Assembly: GCA_964369445.1 (NCBI GenBank)
Contig: CAYJFU010000004.1
Location: forward strand, 1 to 55,558
DNA: 55,558 bases
Direction: 5' to 3'
From: CAYJBH01 sp964369445
GTDB taxonomy: Bacteria > Bacillota > Clostridia > Oscillospirales > Ruminococcaceae
Part shown: in pieces, positions 24,187 through 31,451 of the stretch
Numbering within the stretch: position 1 is the stretch's first letter
How the letters are laid out: every line of letters starts with the position of its first letter
Notes under the pieces: generated by a model
What the model saw: only the letters and a program-made list of their open reading frames with translations
What the model was told of the DNA's origin: nothing
The model's database searches: none
Made by a program: the position numbers and the translations under genes

Positions 24187-25410
24187 ATGCGCAAACTGCT
24201 CCCCATAAAACCTGAGGGGACAATCAGTCAACTCAAGATAAAGCTCATCGTTATAATGATGGTGCTGTTTACCGTTGTGCTTACAACGCTTATGATAAGT
24301 AACACGCTACTGACCGGTTATATCAGCACAGCGGAAAATTTGCGTGTGGTTCAGGCAGCACTTAACGGTGAACTACAGCAGGACGCAGGTGGTTTAAATA
24401 TTCCGGCGCGGCGAACAAATCAGTATTTTGCACTTGTCGATGATAACGGTAATATCGAAACGCTTGAGGGTGTGAGCGACGGTACCTATACCGACGAAGA
24501 GGTACAGCAGTTTGTACTTGAAGCGGTGCAAAGCGTTAGTTTTTCCGGCGTACTTGACGATCACGACATGTACTACGCCACCTCAAAAACAGAAAACGGT
24601 ACCGTAGTGGTGCTGCTTGACGGCAGTGCCGAGCGCGAATTTTTATCGTTTATGCAACAGTCGACGTTGACGATAAGCGGCGGTGGACTGCTACTTTTGC
24701 TTGTGCTTGCCTTTGTGCTTGCAAACTGGCTGACCGACCCGGTGCGCAGGGCGTTTGAACATCAGCGGCAGTTTATCGCGGATGCCTCGCACGAGCTTAA
24801 AACCCCCATCGCGACGATAAGCGCCAACATCGACATACTGACCGAGCAACAGGGGCAAAACAAGTGGCTCGGCTTTATAAAGGACGAGACGGTGCGCATG
24901 AAATCGCTTGTTACGGACCTATTATACCTCGCTTCGGGTGACGCGCAGGAGGTTAAACTGCACAAGGAGCCGTTTAACCTGTCCGACACGGTGGCGCTGA
25001 CCTCCATGTCGTTTGAGAGCAGATTTTACGAGGGCGGTCGACGTCTTAACCTTGACATAGCACCGGACTTAACCTATACCGGTGACGAGATGCAGATAAA
25101 GCAACTTGTGGCTATATTGCTTGATAATGCGTCAACGCACACCCCCTCGGGCGGTGAGATAGAAGTGAGCATCAGCAAGGTGCAAAACAAAATAACCCTG
25201 ACCGTCAAAAACACCGGCGAGGGCATTGCGGATAGCGAGCGCGAAAAGATTTTTGAAAGATTTTACCGCAGTGATAGCTCCCGCGCGCGTGGGAGTGGCG
25301 GTTATGGGCTGGGGCTGTCCATTGCAAGGCAGATTGCAAAACACCACGGCGCAAAGATAACCGCAGGAGGTGTCGTGGGCAGTTATGCGGAGTTTAAGGT
25401 GGTTTTTTGA
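24187..25410 (+). CDS. Sensor histidine kinase
   Basis: The 407-residue protein has two membrane helices (about 19-42 and 161-181) that flank a 120-residue extracellular sensor. No clear HAMP domain follows. The phospho-acceptor is His202 in FIADASHELKTPIA. The ATPase domain has the N-box IKQLVAILLDNAS, the G1 box GEGIADSEREKIFERFYR and the G2 box GGYGLGLSIARQ. The gene starts six bases after pheT and may be cotranscribed with it. Its likely partner, the response regulator, lies 310 bases downstream beyond two hairpins, which is unusual spacing. Confidence 0.93.
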   Translation: MRKLLPIKPEGTISQLKIKLIVIMMVLFTVVLTTLMISNTLLTGYISTAENLRVVQAALNGELQQDAGGLNIPARRTNQYFALVDDNGNIETLEGVSDGTYTDEEVQQFVLEAVQSVSFSGVLDDHDMYYATSKTENGTVVVLLDGSAEREFLSFMQQSTLTISGGGLLLLLVLAFVLANWLTDPVRRAFEHQRQFIADASHELKTPIATISANIDILTEQQGQNKWLGFIKDETVRMKSLVTDLLYLASGDAQEVKLHKEPFNLSDTVALTSMSFESRFYEGGRRLNLDIAPDLTYTGDEMQIKQLVAILLDNASTHTPSGGEIEVSISKVQNKITLTVKNTGEGIADSEREKIFERFYRSDSSRARGSGGYGLGLSIARQIAKHHGAKITAGGVVGSYAEFKVVF

Positions 25411-25480
25411 GCAGAAATGCAGGTTGCCGCTAAAACAAAAATTTGTTCGGTAATGTCATTTAAGTTTGGTAACTATTCCT

Positions 25481-25517
25481 GTTTGCCCACCCCCGCCGGC
25501 GGCAGGGGCAGGTAAGC
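25481..25517. repeat. Variable-arm hairpin 5 (imperfect)
   Basis: GTTTGCCCACCCCCGCC and GGCAGGGGCAGGTAAGC pair with several mismatches. The core CCGCC/GGC matches the other hairpins. Confidence 0.5.
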
Positions 25518-25590
25518 GAAAAAATATTGGTGTCTTAAGTTGTTGACATTGGTTGGCTTTGTTAATTTAACATGGAAAAATAATTATCAT

Positions 25591-25631
25591 CCGTTCATTC
25601 CTCCCCGCCTTCGGCAGGGAGGAATGAACGG
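25591..25631. repeat. Variable-arm hairpin 6 (perfect)
   Basis: CCGTTCATTCCTCCC and GGGAGGAATGAACGG pair perfectly over 15 bases around CGCCTTCGGCA. AAAGAAAAGC follows, so there is no U-tract for the plus-strand transcript. Confidence 0.8.
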
Positions 25632-25719
25632 AAAGAAAAGCACTTGTGGTTTCGGGTTTACTGTGATATTTCATTCATTTTAACTTAACAGTGCCCATTG
25701 GTTCATTCGGAGATGTTTT

Positions 25720-26394
25720 ATGAGAGTTTTGATTATAGAGGACGAGGCAAACCTACGCGATGCCCTGTCCGAGATACTGGAAAACCGCGGATTTGAAACC
25801 GACACGGTAAGCGATGGCAAAAAAGGTTTGCACGCCGCCATGTCAGGTCTTTTTGATGTAATTGTACTGGATTTGATGCTTCCGAAGCTCGATGGCTTCG
25901 AGCTTTTAAAAAAACTCAGGCGCAATGAGATAACCACACCGGTTATCGTGTCCACCGCAATGGGTGACAATGCGACGATGCAAAAGGCTATGGATTGCGG
26001 TGCAGACGACTATGTCACAAAGCCGTTTAACGTCGATGAGCTGACATCCAAAATAAAGTTGCTGTCCGGCAACACCGACAGTGATGTAATACAGCTTGGT
26101 GACATTTCGCTTAACAGAGCGACAAGGGTAGTGGAGATAGGCGGCAAACATAGTGAAGTCTCGCCGACAGAGGTGCAGTTGTTGCTCACATTAATGGAAA
26201 ACGAGAGCCGCATAATCCCTTATGCTGTGTTAAGCCATGGCAGTGACACCGAGGAGCTTGACGCTTATATTGCCATGCTGTCCAGGAAGCTAAACTATTT
26301 AAGTGCAGACATTGATATACTACATGTCAAAGGGGTCGGTTACAAACTTATGTTGCCGGATGTGCCTCAGATTGAGTGGGAAAAAGGGTTTTAA
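25720..26394 (+). CDS. Response regulator, OmpR-like with divergent output domain
   Basis: The receiver domain (residues 1-115) has Asp51 in VIVLDLMLP as phospho-acceptor and Lys101 in YVTKPFN. The output domain (about 130-215) keeps a winged-helix pattern (VSPTEVQLLLTLMENES ... LHVKGVGYKL). However, the usual recognition helix segment is shortened and lacks the common TR-R/NVVDVHI-type sequence, so DNA binding may be altered. The start at 25720 has CGGAGATG upstream. Its partner is probably the kinase at 24187. Confidence 0.88.
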   Translation: MRVLIIEDEANLRDALSEILENRGFETDTVSDGKKGLHAAMSGLFDVIVLDLMLPKLDGFELLKKLRRNEITTPVIVSTAMGDNATMQKAMDCGADDYVTKPFNVDELTSKIKLLSGNTDSDVIQLGDISLNRATRVVEIGGKHSEVSPTEVQLLLTLMENESRIIPYAVLSHGSDTEELDAYIAMLSRKLNYLSADIDILHVKGVGYKLMLPDVPQIEWEKGF

Positions 26395-26751
26395 AACAGC
26401 ACCCACGAGCAAAGCAAAAGTCACGCCTTGCGTGTACAATTTTTGCGCCATGCTTCGTTATCCTCATTCGTAATACGGCAAGTATTACTCAATCGTCTGC
26501 CTCGCCTGACACAAAAATTGTGGGCGCAAGGTTCAGAGAATTTTTTATAACGCCAAAAGTCGCGTGACAAGGAAGTGTGTCGAAACAATGCTTTCGCCTT
26601 GTGAGATACGCTGACGCAGTCACGGGGCTTTTGGCTAAATCAAAAACGGTTCGGATTACAAGGCTTTGGCTAGTCAAATGCCAGAGAGAAAGCAACTTGT
26701 AAACGGTAACTCAAATAGATAACGACACAAAGCTATCTGAGGTGATATCAG
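26395..26751. other. Intergenic stretch, mostly a family-2 repeat
   Basis: Apart from the repeat (26422-26674), only about 75 bases precede the acetyltransferase gene. No promoter stands out. Confidence 0.5.
26422..26674. repeat. Family-2 MITE-like element, one end lost
   Basis: The sequence is the reverse complement of 18046-18270 with few differences. Its right end GGATTACAAGGCTTTGGCTAG carries the terminal repeat, while the left terminal repeat is missing beyond CACGCCTTGCGTGTAC. It begins 27 bases after the response-regulator stop codon. Confidence 0.85.
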
Positions 26752-27348
26752 GTGAAACTGAAGGAAAATACCCCCACAATCAAAACAAACGGACTGGTTT
26801 TGCGCAAATTTACTTCAACTGACGTTGTGGATTTTTTTCAGCTTATGAGCGACAAAGCTGTCAACACCTATCTGCCGTGGTTTCCGCTCAAATCCGAAGA
26901 AGAAGCAAAGAGCGTTTTGAAAAACCGATTTTTGCATTATTACGAAAAGGAAAGTGCTTATCGGTATGCGATATGCTTACAGGCTGACAACAAAGCAATA
27001 GGCTATGTTTGTTTATCCGATAGCAAAAGCAACGACTTTGGTTACGGACTTAAAAAAGAATTTTGGCATAAGGGTATTGTTACAACCGCAAGCAAAGCTG
27101 TTGTTGCAAAAATTGCAGATGCTGGCTATGAGTATATTACCGCAACCCACGATACAAACAACCTTTATAGCGGTAAAGTTATGGAAAAGCTTGGCATGAG
27201 CTATAGATATTCTTACGTTGAGCAGTGGCAGCCTAAGAATATTTCTGTCACATTTCGTATGTACCAATTGAACTTTGACGGGGACGAAAATCGTACATAC
27301 ATGGGGTATTGGAATACTTACGAAAATCATTTTAAAGAAATAATATAG
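26752..27348 (+). CDS. GNAT acetyltransferase, RimJ/RimL-like
   Basis: The 198-residue protein reads TNGLVLRKFTSTDVVDFFQLM at its N-terminus (in part) and FGYGLKKEFWHKGIVTTASKA near residue 90, the acetyl-CoA loop. DTNNLYSGKVMEKLGMSYR near 135 is typical of RimJ/RimL-type acetyltransferases that act on amines or N-termini. The start is a GTG at 26752 with GAGGTGAT upstream. The substrate is unknown. It is convergent with the arsenic operon. Confidence 0.85.
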   Translation: MKLKENTPTIKTNGLVLRKFTSTDVVDFFQLMSDKAVNTYLPWFPLKSEEEAKSVLKNRFLHYYEKESAYRYAICLQADNKAIGYVCLSDSKSNDFGYGLKKEFWHKGIVTTASKAVVAKIADAGYEYITATHDTNNLYSGKVMEKLGMSYRYSYVEQWQPKNISVTFRMYQLNFDGDENRTYMGYWNTYENHFKEII

Positions 27349-27369
27349 TCAAAATGATTTTCATTAACT

Positions 27370-27410
27370 TGTCCGCCCCCCTTCTCGCCGTGGCAGAGAG
27401 GGGGCGGACA
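27370..27410. repeat. Variable-arm hairpin 7 (convergent gene ends)
   Basis: TGTCCGCCCCC and GGGGGCGGACA form an 11-base stem around a TCTCGCC/GGCAGAGA inner part. GTTTTG follows on the plus strand, the nearest thing to a U-tract in this group. Confidence 0.65.
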
Positions 27411-27423
27411 GTTTTGAATTAAT

Positions 27424-28077
27424 TTAACTCAGCTTTTCTTTAAGCTGTAACATCTTTGTATGTATCTGCTCGATGATAGCCTTAAACTCCTCGTCGCTTT
27501 TGCCGCTCGGGTCATCAAGTCCCCAGTTTTCAGCATATTGCGAGGGTAGGTTGGGGCAGCTTACGTTGCATCCCATAAAAATGACAACATCCGGTGTAGG
27601 TATTTCGTTTATCGTCTTATTGAACTGTGTAGCTTCCATGTCGATGTCATACAATTCCTTTATCAGACGCACAGCATCTTGATTTATCTGATTTTTTATC
27701 GTCGTGCCTGCGGAATAGCTTTCGAATACATCGGCGGCAAGCAGTTTGCCAAGCGCTTCCGCCATCTGACTGCGACATGAGTTGTGGTTGCAGACAAACG
27801 CAACCTTTGGTTTGCCATCGCAGTCGAGCTGCGGCTTGTAGCTTTCAAAGTCGTAGTCGATATTTGTATTGCCGTCGTCACCGAAATAGCTCAGCGCGCC
27901 TACAGGACATTGCTTTTCACAGCCGTGACAGCCATGCACACAACCTAAACCATACACAACCTTTGGTTTATCCGTTTCGGGGTCCGGCTTGTAAACGCCG
28001 TGTTTGCACATATCGTTGCAAGCCATGCAACTGATACACTTGTCGTAATCTATAACAGGATACCAACCTTGACTCAT
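27424..28077 (-). CDS. arsC: Ferredoxin-arsenate reductase fusion protein
   Basis: Residues 10-62 carry two 4Fe-4S motifs: Cys14-x2-Cys17-x2-Cys20-x3-Cys24 and Cys46-x3-Cys50-x2-Cys53-x3-Cys57-Pro. Residues 90-217 form a low-molecular-weight-phosphatase-type arsenate reductase with P-loop CNHNSCR (Cys96, Arg102), further cysteines at 170 and 174 in MGCNVSCP, and WGLDDPSGKSDEEF with the general-acid Asp. ArsC of this class normally uses thioredoxin. The fused ferredoxin suggests direct electron supply from the anaerobic ferredoxin pool, which is inference. It lies downstream of the ACR3 gene in the same operon. Confidence 0.92.
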   Translation of the reverse strand: MSQGWYPVIDYDKCISCMACNDMCKHGVYKPDPETDKPKVVYGLGCVHGCHGCEKQCPVGALSYFGDDGNTNIDYDFESYKPQLDCDGKPKVAFVCNHNSCRSQMAEALGKLLAADVFESYSAGTTIKNQINQDAVRLIKELYDIDMEATQFNKTINEIPTPDVVIFMGCNVSCPNLPSQYAENWGLDDPSGKSDEEFKAIIEQIHTKMLQLKEKLS

Positions 28078-28140
28078 TTTCTTTCTCCTTGCTTTAATTG
28101 ATGCGCTGTTAAGTTAAAATACAACAGCTTTTTTCTTTGG

Positions 28141-28173
28141 TCGTTCTACCCCGCCGAAGGCGGGGTAGAACGA
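28141..28173. repeat. Variable-arm hairpin 8 (inside the ars operon)
   Basis: TCGTTCTACCCCGCC and GGCGGGGTAGAACGA pair perfectly over 15 bases with a three-base loop. It lies between two same-strand genes, so it could lower or protect part of the operon transcript. No T-run follows on the minus strand. Confidence 0.8.
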
Positions 28174-28266
28174 CAGCTAAACGATATTTTTTCAGTTTAA
28201 ACTACAAAGCCTAACCAGGCTGCAAGAAAAGACCACGCGTGGAAATTAAACCACCAAAATAGCCTT

Positions 28267-29331
28267 TCACCCGTCACTTTTAGCCTTTAGTCTAAACCAG
28301 TGTGTTGTCTTGTTTGCTATTCTTACAAGTATCAGCATGACCGGTACTTCCACCAGTACGCCGACGATTGTTGCAAGTGCCACGGGGCTGTCAGTGCCGA
28401 ATAGCGCTATTGCGACTGCAACGGACAGCTCAAAAAAGTTGGACGCGCCTATCATGCCGGCAGGTGCGGCTATGTCGTGCGGCATTTTGAAAAACTTTGA
28501 CGCAAAGTAGGCTATAAAGAATATCAAAAAAGTTTGCAGTATCAACGGTACCGATATGAGCAGAATGTGAAGCGGGTTTTCCAGTATGACGTTGCCCTGA
28601 AATGAGAATATAAGCGTCAATGTCAACAGCAGACCTATGATAGTGACGTTGCTGAATTTCGGGATAAACTGCTTTTCAAAGTAGTCGACACCGCGACGTT
28701 TTGTGACAACCGATCGCGTTATAATGCCACCGCCAAGCGGTATGACCACAAACAACACTACCGATAATATCAGTGTCCCCCACGGCACGCTAACGCCACC
28801 GACACCGAGCAAAAACGCCACAATAGGGGTAAAGGCGACAAGTATAATTAAATCGTTGGTGGCGACCTGAACCACCGTGTACGCCGGATTACCCTTTGTA
28901 AGGTGGCTCCACACAAACACCATTGCCGTACAGGGTGCCGCACCTAAAAGCACTGCGCCTGCAAGGTAATGCTGTGCAAGATCCGCCGGTATAAGCGCGC
29001 TGAACACGACATAAAAGAAGAACCACGCTATACCGAACATGGTAAACGGTTTTATAAGCCAGTTGGTAACCCACGTGACAAACAATCCCTTTGGGTTTTT
29101 GCCGACGTTTTTAATGCTTTGGAAGTCGACCTTCATCATCATGGGGTAAATCATAAGCCAGATGAGAACCGCAATGGGAATGGACACCTGTGCAACCTCA
29201 AAGTTACCGAGAAAATCCGGTATGACGGGCACAAATCTGCCTATCAACACGCCGACAACCATGCATATAATAACCCATATCGTCAAATATTTCTCAAAAA
29301 AGCTAATGCCGGAAGATTTTTGTTTGCTCAT
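28267..29331 (-). CDS. acr3: Arsenite efflux permease, ACR3 family
   Basis: The 354-residue protein has ten hydrophobic helices. It shows ACR3 features: LTIWVIICMVVGVLIGRFVP at the start, VLIWLMIYPMMMKVDF, AGAVLLGAAPCTAMVFVWSHL (the conserved Cys in TM4), and GASNFFELSVAVAIALFG near residue 295. It exports arsenite made by the reductase encoded downstream. The gene is first in the operon, behind an ArsR-like operator, but arsR itself is not in the window. Confidence 0.95.
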   Translation of the reverse strand: MSKQKSSGISFFEKYLTIWVIICMVVGVLIGRFVPVIPDFLGNFEVAQVSIPIAVLIWLMIYPMMMKVDFQSIKNVGKNPKGLFVTWVTNWLIKPFTMFGIAWFFFYVVFSALIPADLAQHYLAGAVLLGAAPCTAMVFVWSHLTKGNPAYTVVQVATNDLIILVAFTPIVAFLLGVGGVSVPWGTLILSVVLFVVIPLGGGIITRSVVTKRRGVDYFEKQFIPKFSNVTIIGLLLTLTLIFSFQGNVILENPLHILLISVPLILQTFLIFFIAYFASKFFKMPHDIAAPAGMIGASNFFELSVAVAIALFGTDSPVALATIVGVLVEVPVMLILVRIANKTTHWFRLKAKSDG

Positions 29332-29364
29332 AATAATACCTTATAATATTTTTTTGTTTGTCAC

Positions 29365-29412
29365 ATCAAAATCATTTGATATGATTATACTATTATGAGC
29401 GCACGTTGTCAA
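29365..29412 (-). promoter_or_regulatory. Promoter and ArsR-like operator of the ars operon
   Basis: On the minus strand TTGACA (29412-29407) and TATAAT (29389-29384) are spaced 17 bases, a near-consensus promoter. Immediately downstream lies the palindrome ATCAAATGATTTTGAT (29380-29365), suited to an ArsR/SmtB repressor over the transcript start. A second outer inverted pair, GTCACATCAAAA at 29360-29371 and TTTTTGATGTGAC at 29428-29440, brackets the whole promoter. Confidence 0.75.
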
Positions 29413-29465
29413 GATATAAATTGAAAATTTTTGATGTGACTTTTTTTCTCGCATCTATATTATAA

Positions 29466-29554
29466 TTACTCACTTGAAAGTCACCACATATTCCCGGTAA
29501 AAATTTCACCTTCTGCTCAGCAATCTTGTGTCAATTTTCAAGTTGGACAACTAT
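29466..29554. repeat. Family-1 MITE-like element, minimal copy
   Basis: Left end CACTTGAAAGTCACCACAT and, inverted from the right, TATAGTTGTCCAACTTGAAA. The subterminal AAAAATTTCACC and GCAATCTTGTG match the full-length copies. It abuts the upstream side of the ars promoter. Confidence 0.7.
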
Positions 29555-29565
29555 ATGATTCCGAA

Positions 29566-29646
29566 TTGGGTTGCCCGTTTATGGGAATTATCGTCACCTT
29601 TCACAAAACAAAAGTTGTGCAATTTAGCTTTAATGCGACAGCCCAT
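29566..29646. repeat. Family-4 mini-palindromic element
   Basis: It begins TTGGGTTGCCCG and ends TTGTGCAATTTAGCTTTAAT followed by GCGACAGCCCA. The ends mirror each other loosely. It fills the gap before the stop codon of the beta-CASP gene. Confidence 0.5.
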
Positions 29647-29654
29647 ATAGCTAG

Positions 29655-31259
29655 TTACCGCTTCAGCGTCTGCCACAGCTCCTCAATTTGAGTGAGAGCG
29701 TCCTCGATTTTCTGCTCCTCGCCCTTGGCATCGGTGCCGGCAAGGTAGCCGAGCTTTCCGGAAATCGCAACAAGCCTTGCAAGCGCATCGTCAACACGAC
29801 GCAGGGTCATATCCTGCTCGTCTTTGACTGCAAGGGTATCGGCATCGACTGTACCACCACCGAAGTCCAGCTCGTAAGTTGTATTTAATGCGGCCAGCTG
29901 TGGTTGCACCCCTGTCTGCTCCTTGACCGACTGTGCAAGTGTCCGGCAGGCATCGTCGTTGCCGTGGTTTAAAAACACAAGGCGTGGTGCCGGCTGTATG
30001 TGGGATATCCACCGTAGCAGTGCCGGCTCGTCTGCGTGTGCCGAAATGCCGGAAATTTTTACTATCTCCGCCGCGACCGACACCGACTCGCCGAATATGT
30101 TGACACTGCGCGCGCCCTCGAGCAATTTTCTGCCAAGTGTGCCCTCTGCCTGATAGCCAACGAACAATACGCTGTTTTTGCCGTTATATAGGTTGTATTT
30201 TAAGTGGTGTTTTATACGTCCTGCATCGCACATGCCGGAGGCAGATATAATAATACAACTGCCTTTGTAATCATTGATCGCGCGTGAGTCGTCGGTCGTG
30301 ACCGACAGCTGAACCCTATCAAACTTAATCGGGTCTTCTCCACGGCGCATTACGCGATGTGCCTCCTCGTCGAAATAGGAGTCGGCATATTCCTCAAACA
30401 ACTTTGTCGCTTCAACGGCAAGCGGACTGTCGACAAAAACAGGGAAAGTGCTATACTTTTCAAACGCACTGTCCTCGTACAACTCGCGCAGGTGATAGAG
30501 TAATTCCTGTGTTCTGCCGACGGCAAATGCCGGTATAATAACCTTGCCGCCGCGCTCAAATGTGCGGCGCACAACATCAAAAAGCTCGCCTTTTGTGTCG
30601 GGGTGCTCACCGTGACTGCGTCCGCCGTAGGTGCTCTCCATCACGACAAGGTCGGCGCTTTTTATATGTGCCGGATCGCACATGAGCGGTCGGTGGTCGT
30701 TGCCGAGGTCGCCGGAGAATACGAGTGTGCGCTCCTCCCCCTCGTCTGCAACGCACAGCTTTGCGATGGAGGAACCGAGCAGATGTCCGGCATCCTCAAA
30801 TGTGAGCTTTATGTCAGGCCTGATGTCGATCTGCTCGCCGTACTCGACGGTTTTGAAAAGGCGCACCGTGTCATGCACATCCTGATCGTCGTATTTTGGG
30901 TGCTGTGGCAATTTGCCGGCACGGACAAGCTTTTTGTTTTTCCATGTGAGTTCTGCTTTTTGTATGTGTGCGCAGTCCAGTAGCAGTAATTTTGCAAGTC
31001 GCGCTGTAGCCGCCGTGCTGTAAACCGCACCCGAAAAGCCGTTTTTAACAAGCATGGGCAGGTGCCCTACATGGTCGATGTGCGCGTGTGTCAACACGAC
31101 AGCATCAATGCCGCTCTCAGCAAAAGGCACCTGCTGGACCATGTTGCTCTCACGCCCTTGAAACATACCAAAATCAACGATAACCTTGCTTTTTTGCGTG
31201 GTCAGTAATGTGGAGCTACCCGTCACAGTGCCCGCCGCACCTAAAAATGTCAGTTTCAT
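29655..31259 (-). CDS. Beta-CASP metallo-beta-lactamase-fold RNase-like protein
   Basis: The 534-residue protein has the zinc motif HAHIDH (His58, His60, Asp62, His63), FSGDLGN with ESTYGGRSH, the beta-CASP insertion (about 215-390) with SASGMCDAGRIKHHL, and the late motif SGISAHADEPALL with FLNHGND. This is the Ysh1/YqjT-like group annotated as MBL fold with an RNA-specificity domain. It probably cuts RNA. The start ATG at 31259 has GAGGTGAG upstream. A C-terminal extension of about 60 residues is helical. Confidence 0.93.
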   Translation of the reverse strand: MKLTFLGAAGTVTGSSTLLTTQKSKVIVDFGMFQGRESNMVQQVPFAESGIDAVVLTHAHIDHVGHLPMLVKNGFSGAVYSTAATARLAKLLLLDCAHIQKAELTWKNKKLVRAGKLPQHPKYDDQDVHDTVRLFKTVEYGEQIDIRPDIKLTFEDAGHLLGSSIAKLCVADEGEERTLVFSGDLGNDHRPLMCDPAHIKSADLVVMESTYGGRSHGEHPDTKGELFDVVRRTFERGGKVIIPAFAVGRTQELLYHLRELYEDSAFEKYSTFPVFVDSPLAVEATKLFEEYADSYFDEEAHRVMRRGEDPIKFDRVQLSVTTDDSRAINDYKGSCIIISASGMCDAGRIKHHLKYNLYNGKNSVLFVGYQAEGTLGRKLLEGARSVNIFGESVSVAAEIVKISGISAHADEPALLRWISHIQPAPRLVFLNHGNDDACRTLAQSVKEQTGVQPQLAALNTTYELDFGGGTVDADTLAVKDEQDMTLRRVDDALARLVAISGKLGYLAGTDAKGEEQKIEDALTQIEELWQTLKR

Positions 31260-31451
31260 GCACTCACCTCATTAAAATAAAGATACTGTTCAATTAAACT
31301 GTTTTTCCGGTCTTTTTTCATATTAAGTAGCAAAGCCAAAATAAGCACTAACAGCGAAAGACATTGCTATATAATTTAGGTAATTTAAGCTTATCCGTGG
31401 TCTTTCACTTTTAGTCTTTAGCCCTTAACCTCAAGTGTGTTGCACACGTGC

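Larger units (their letters stand above)
25411..25719. other. Spacer between kinase and regulator genes
   Basis: No gene. It holds the inverted word CTTAAGTTGTTGACATTG (25533-25550), whose TTGACA could serve as a -35 box although no good -10 follows, and two hairpins. Confidence 0.45.
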
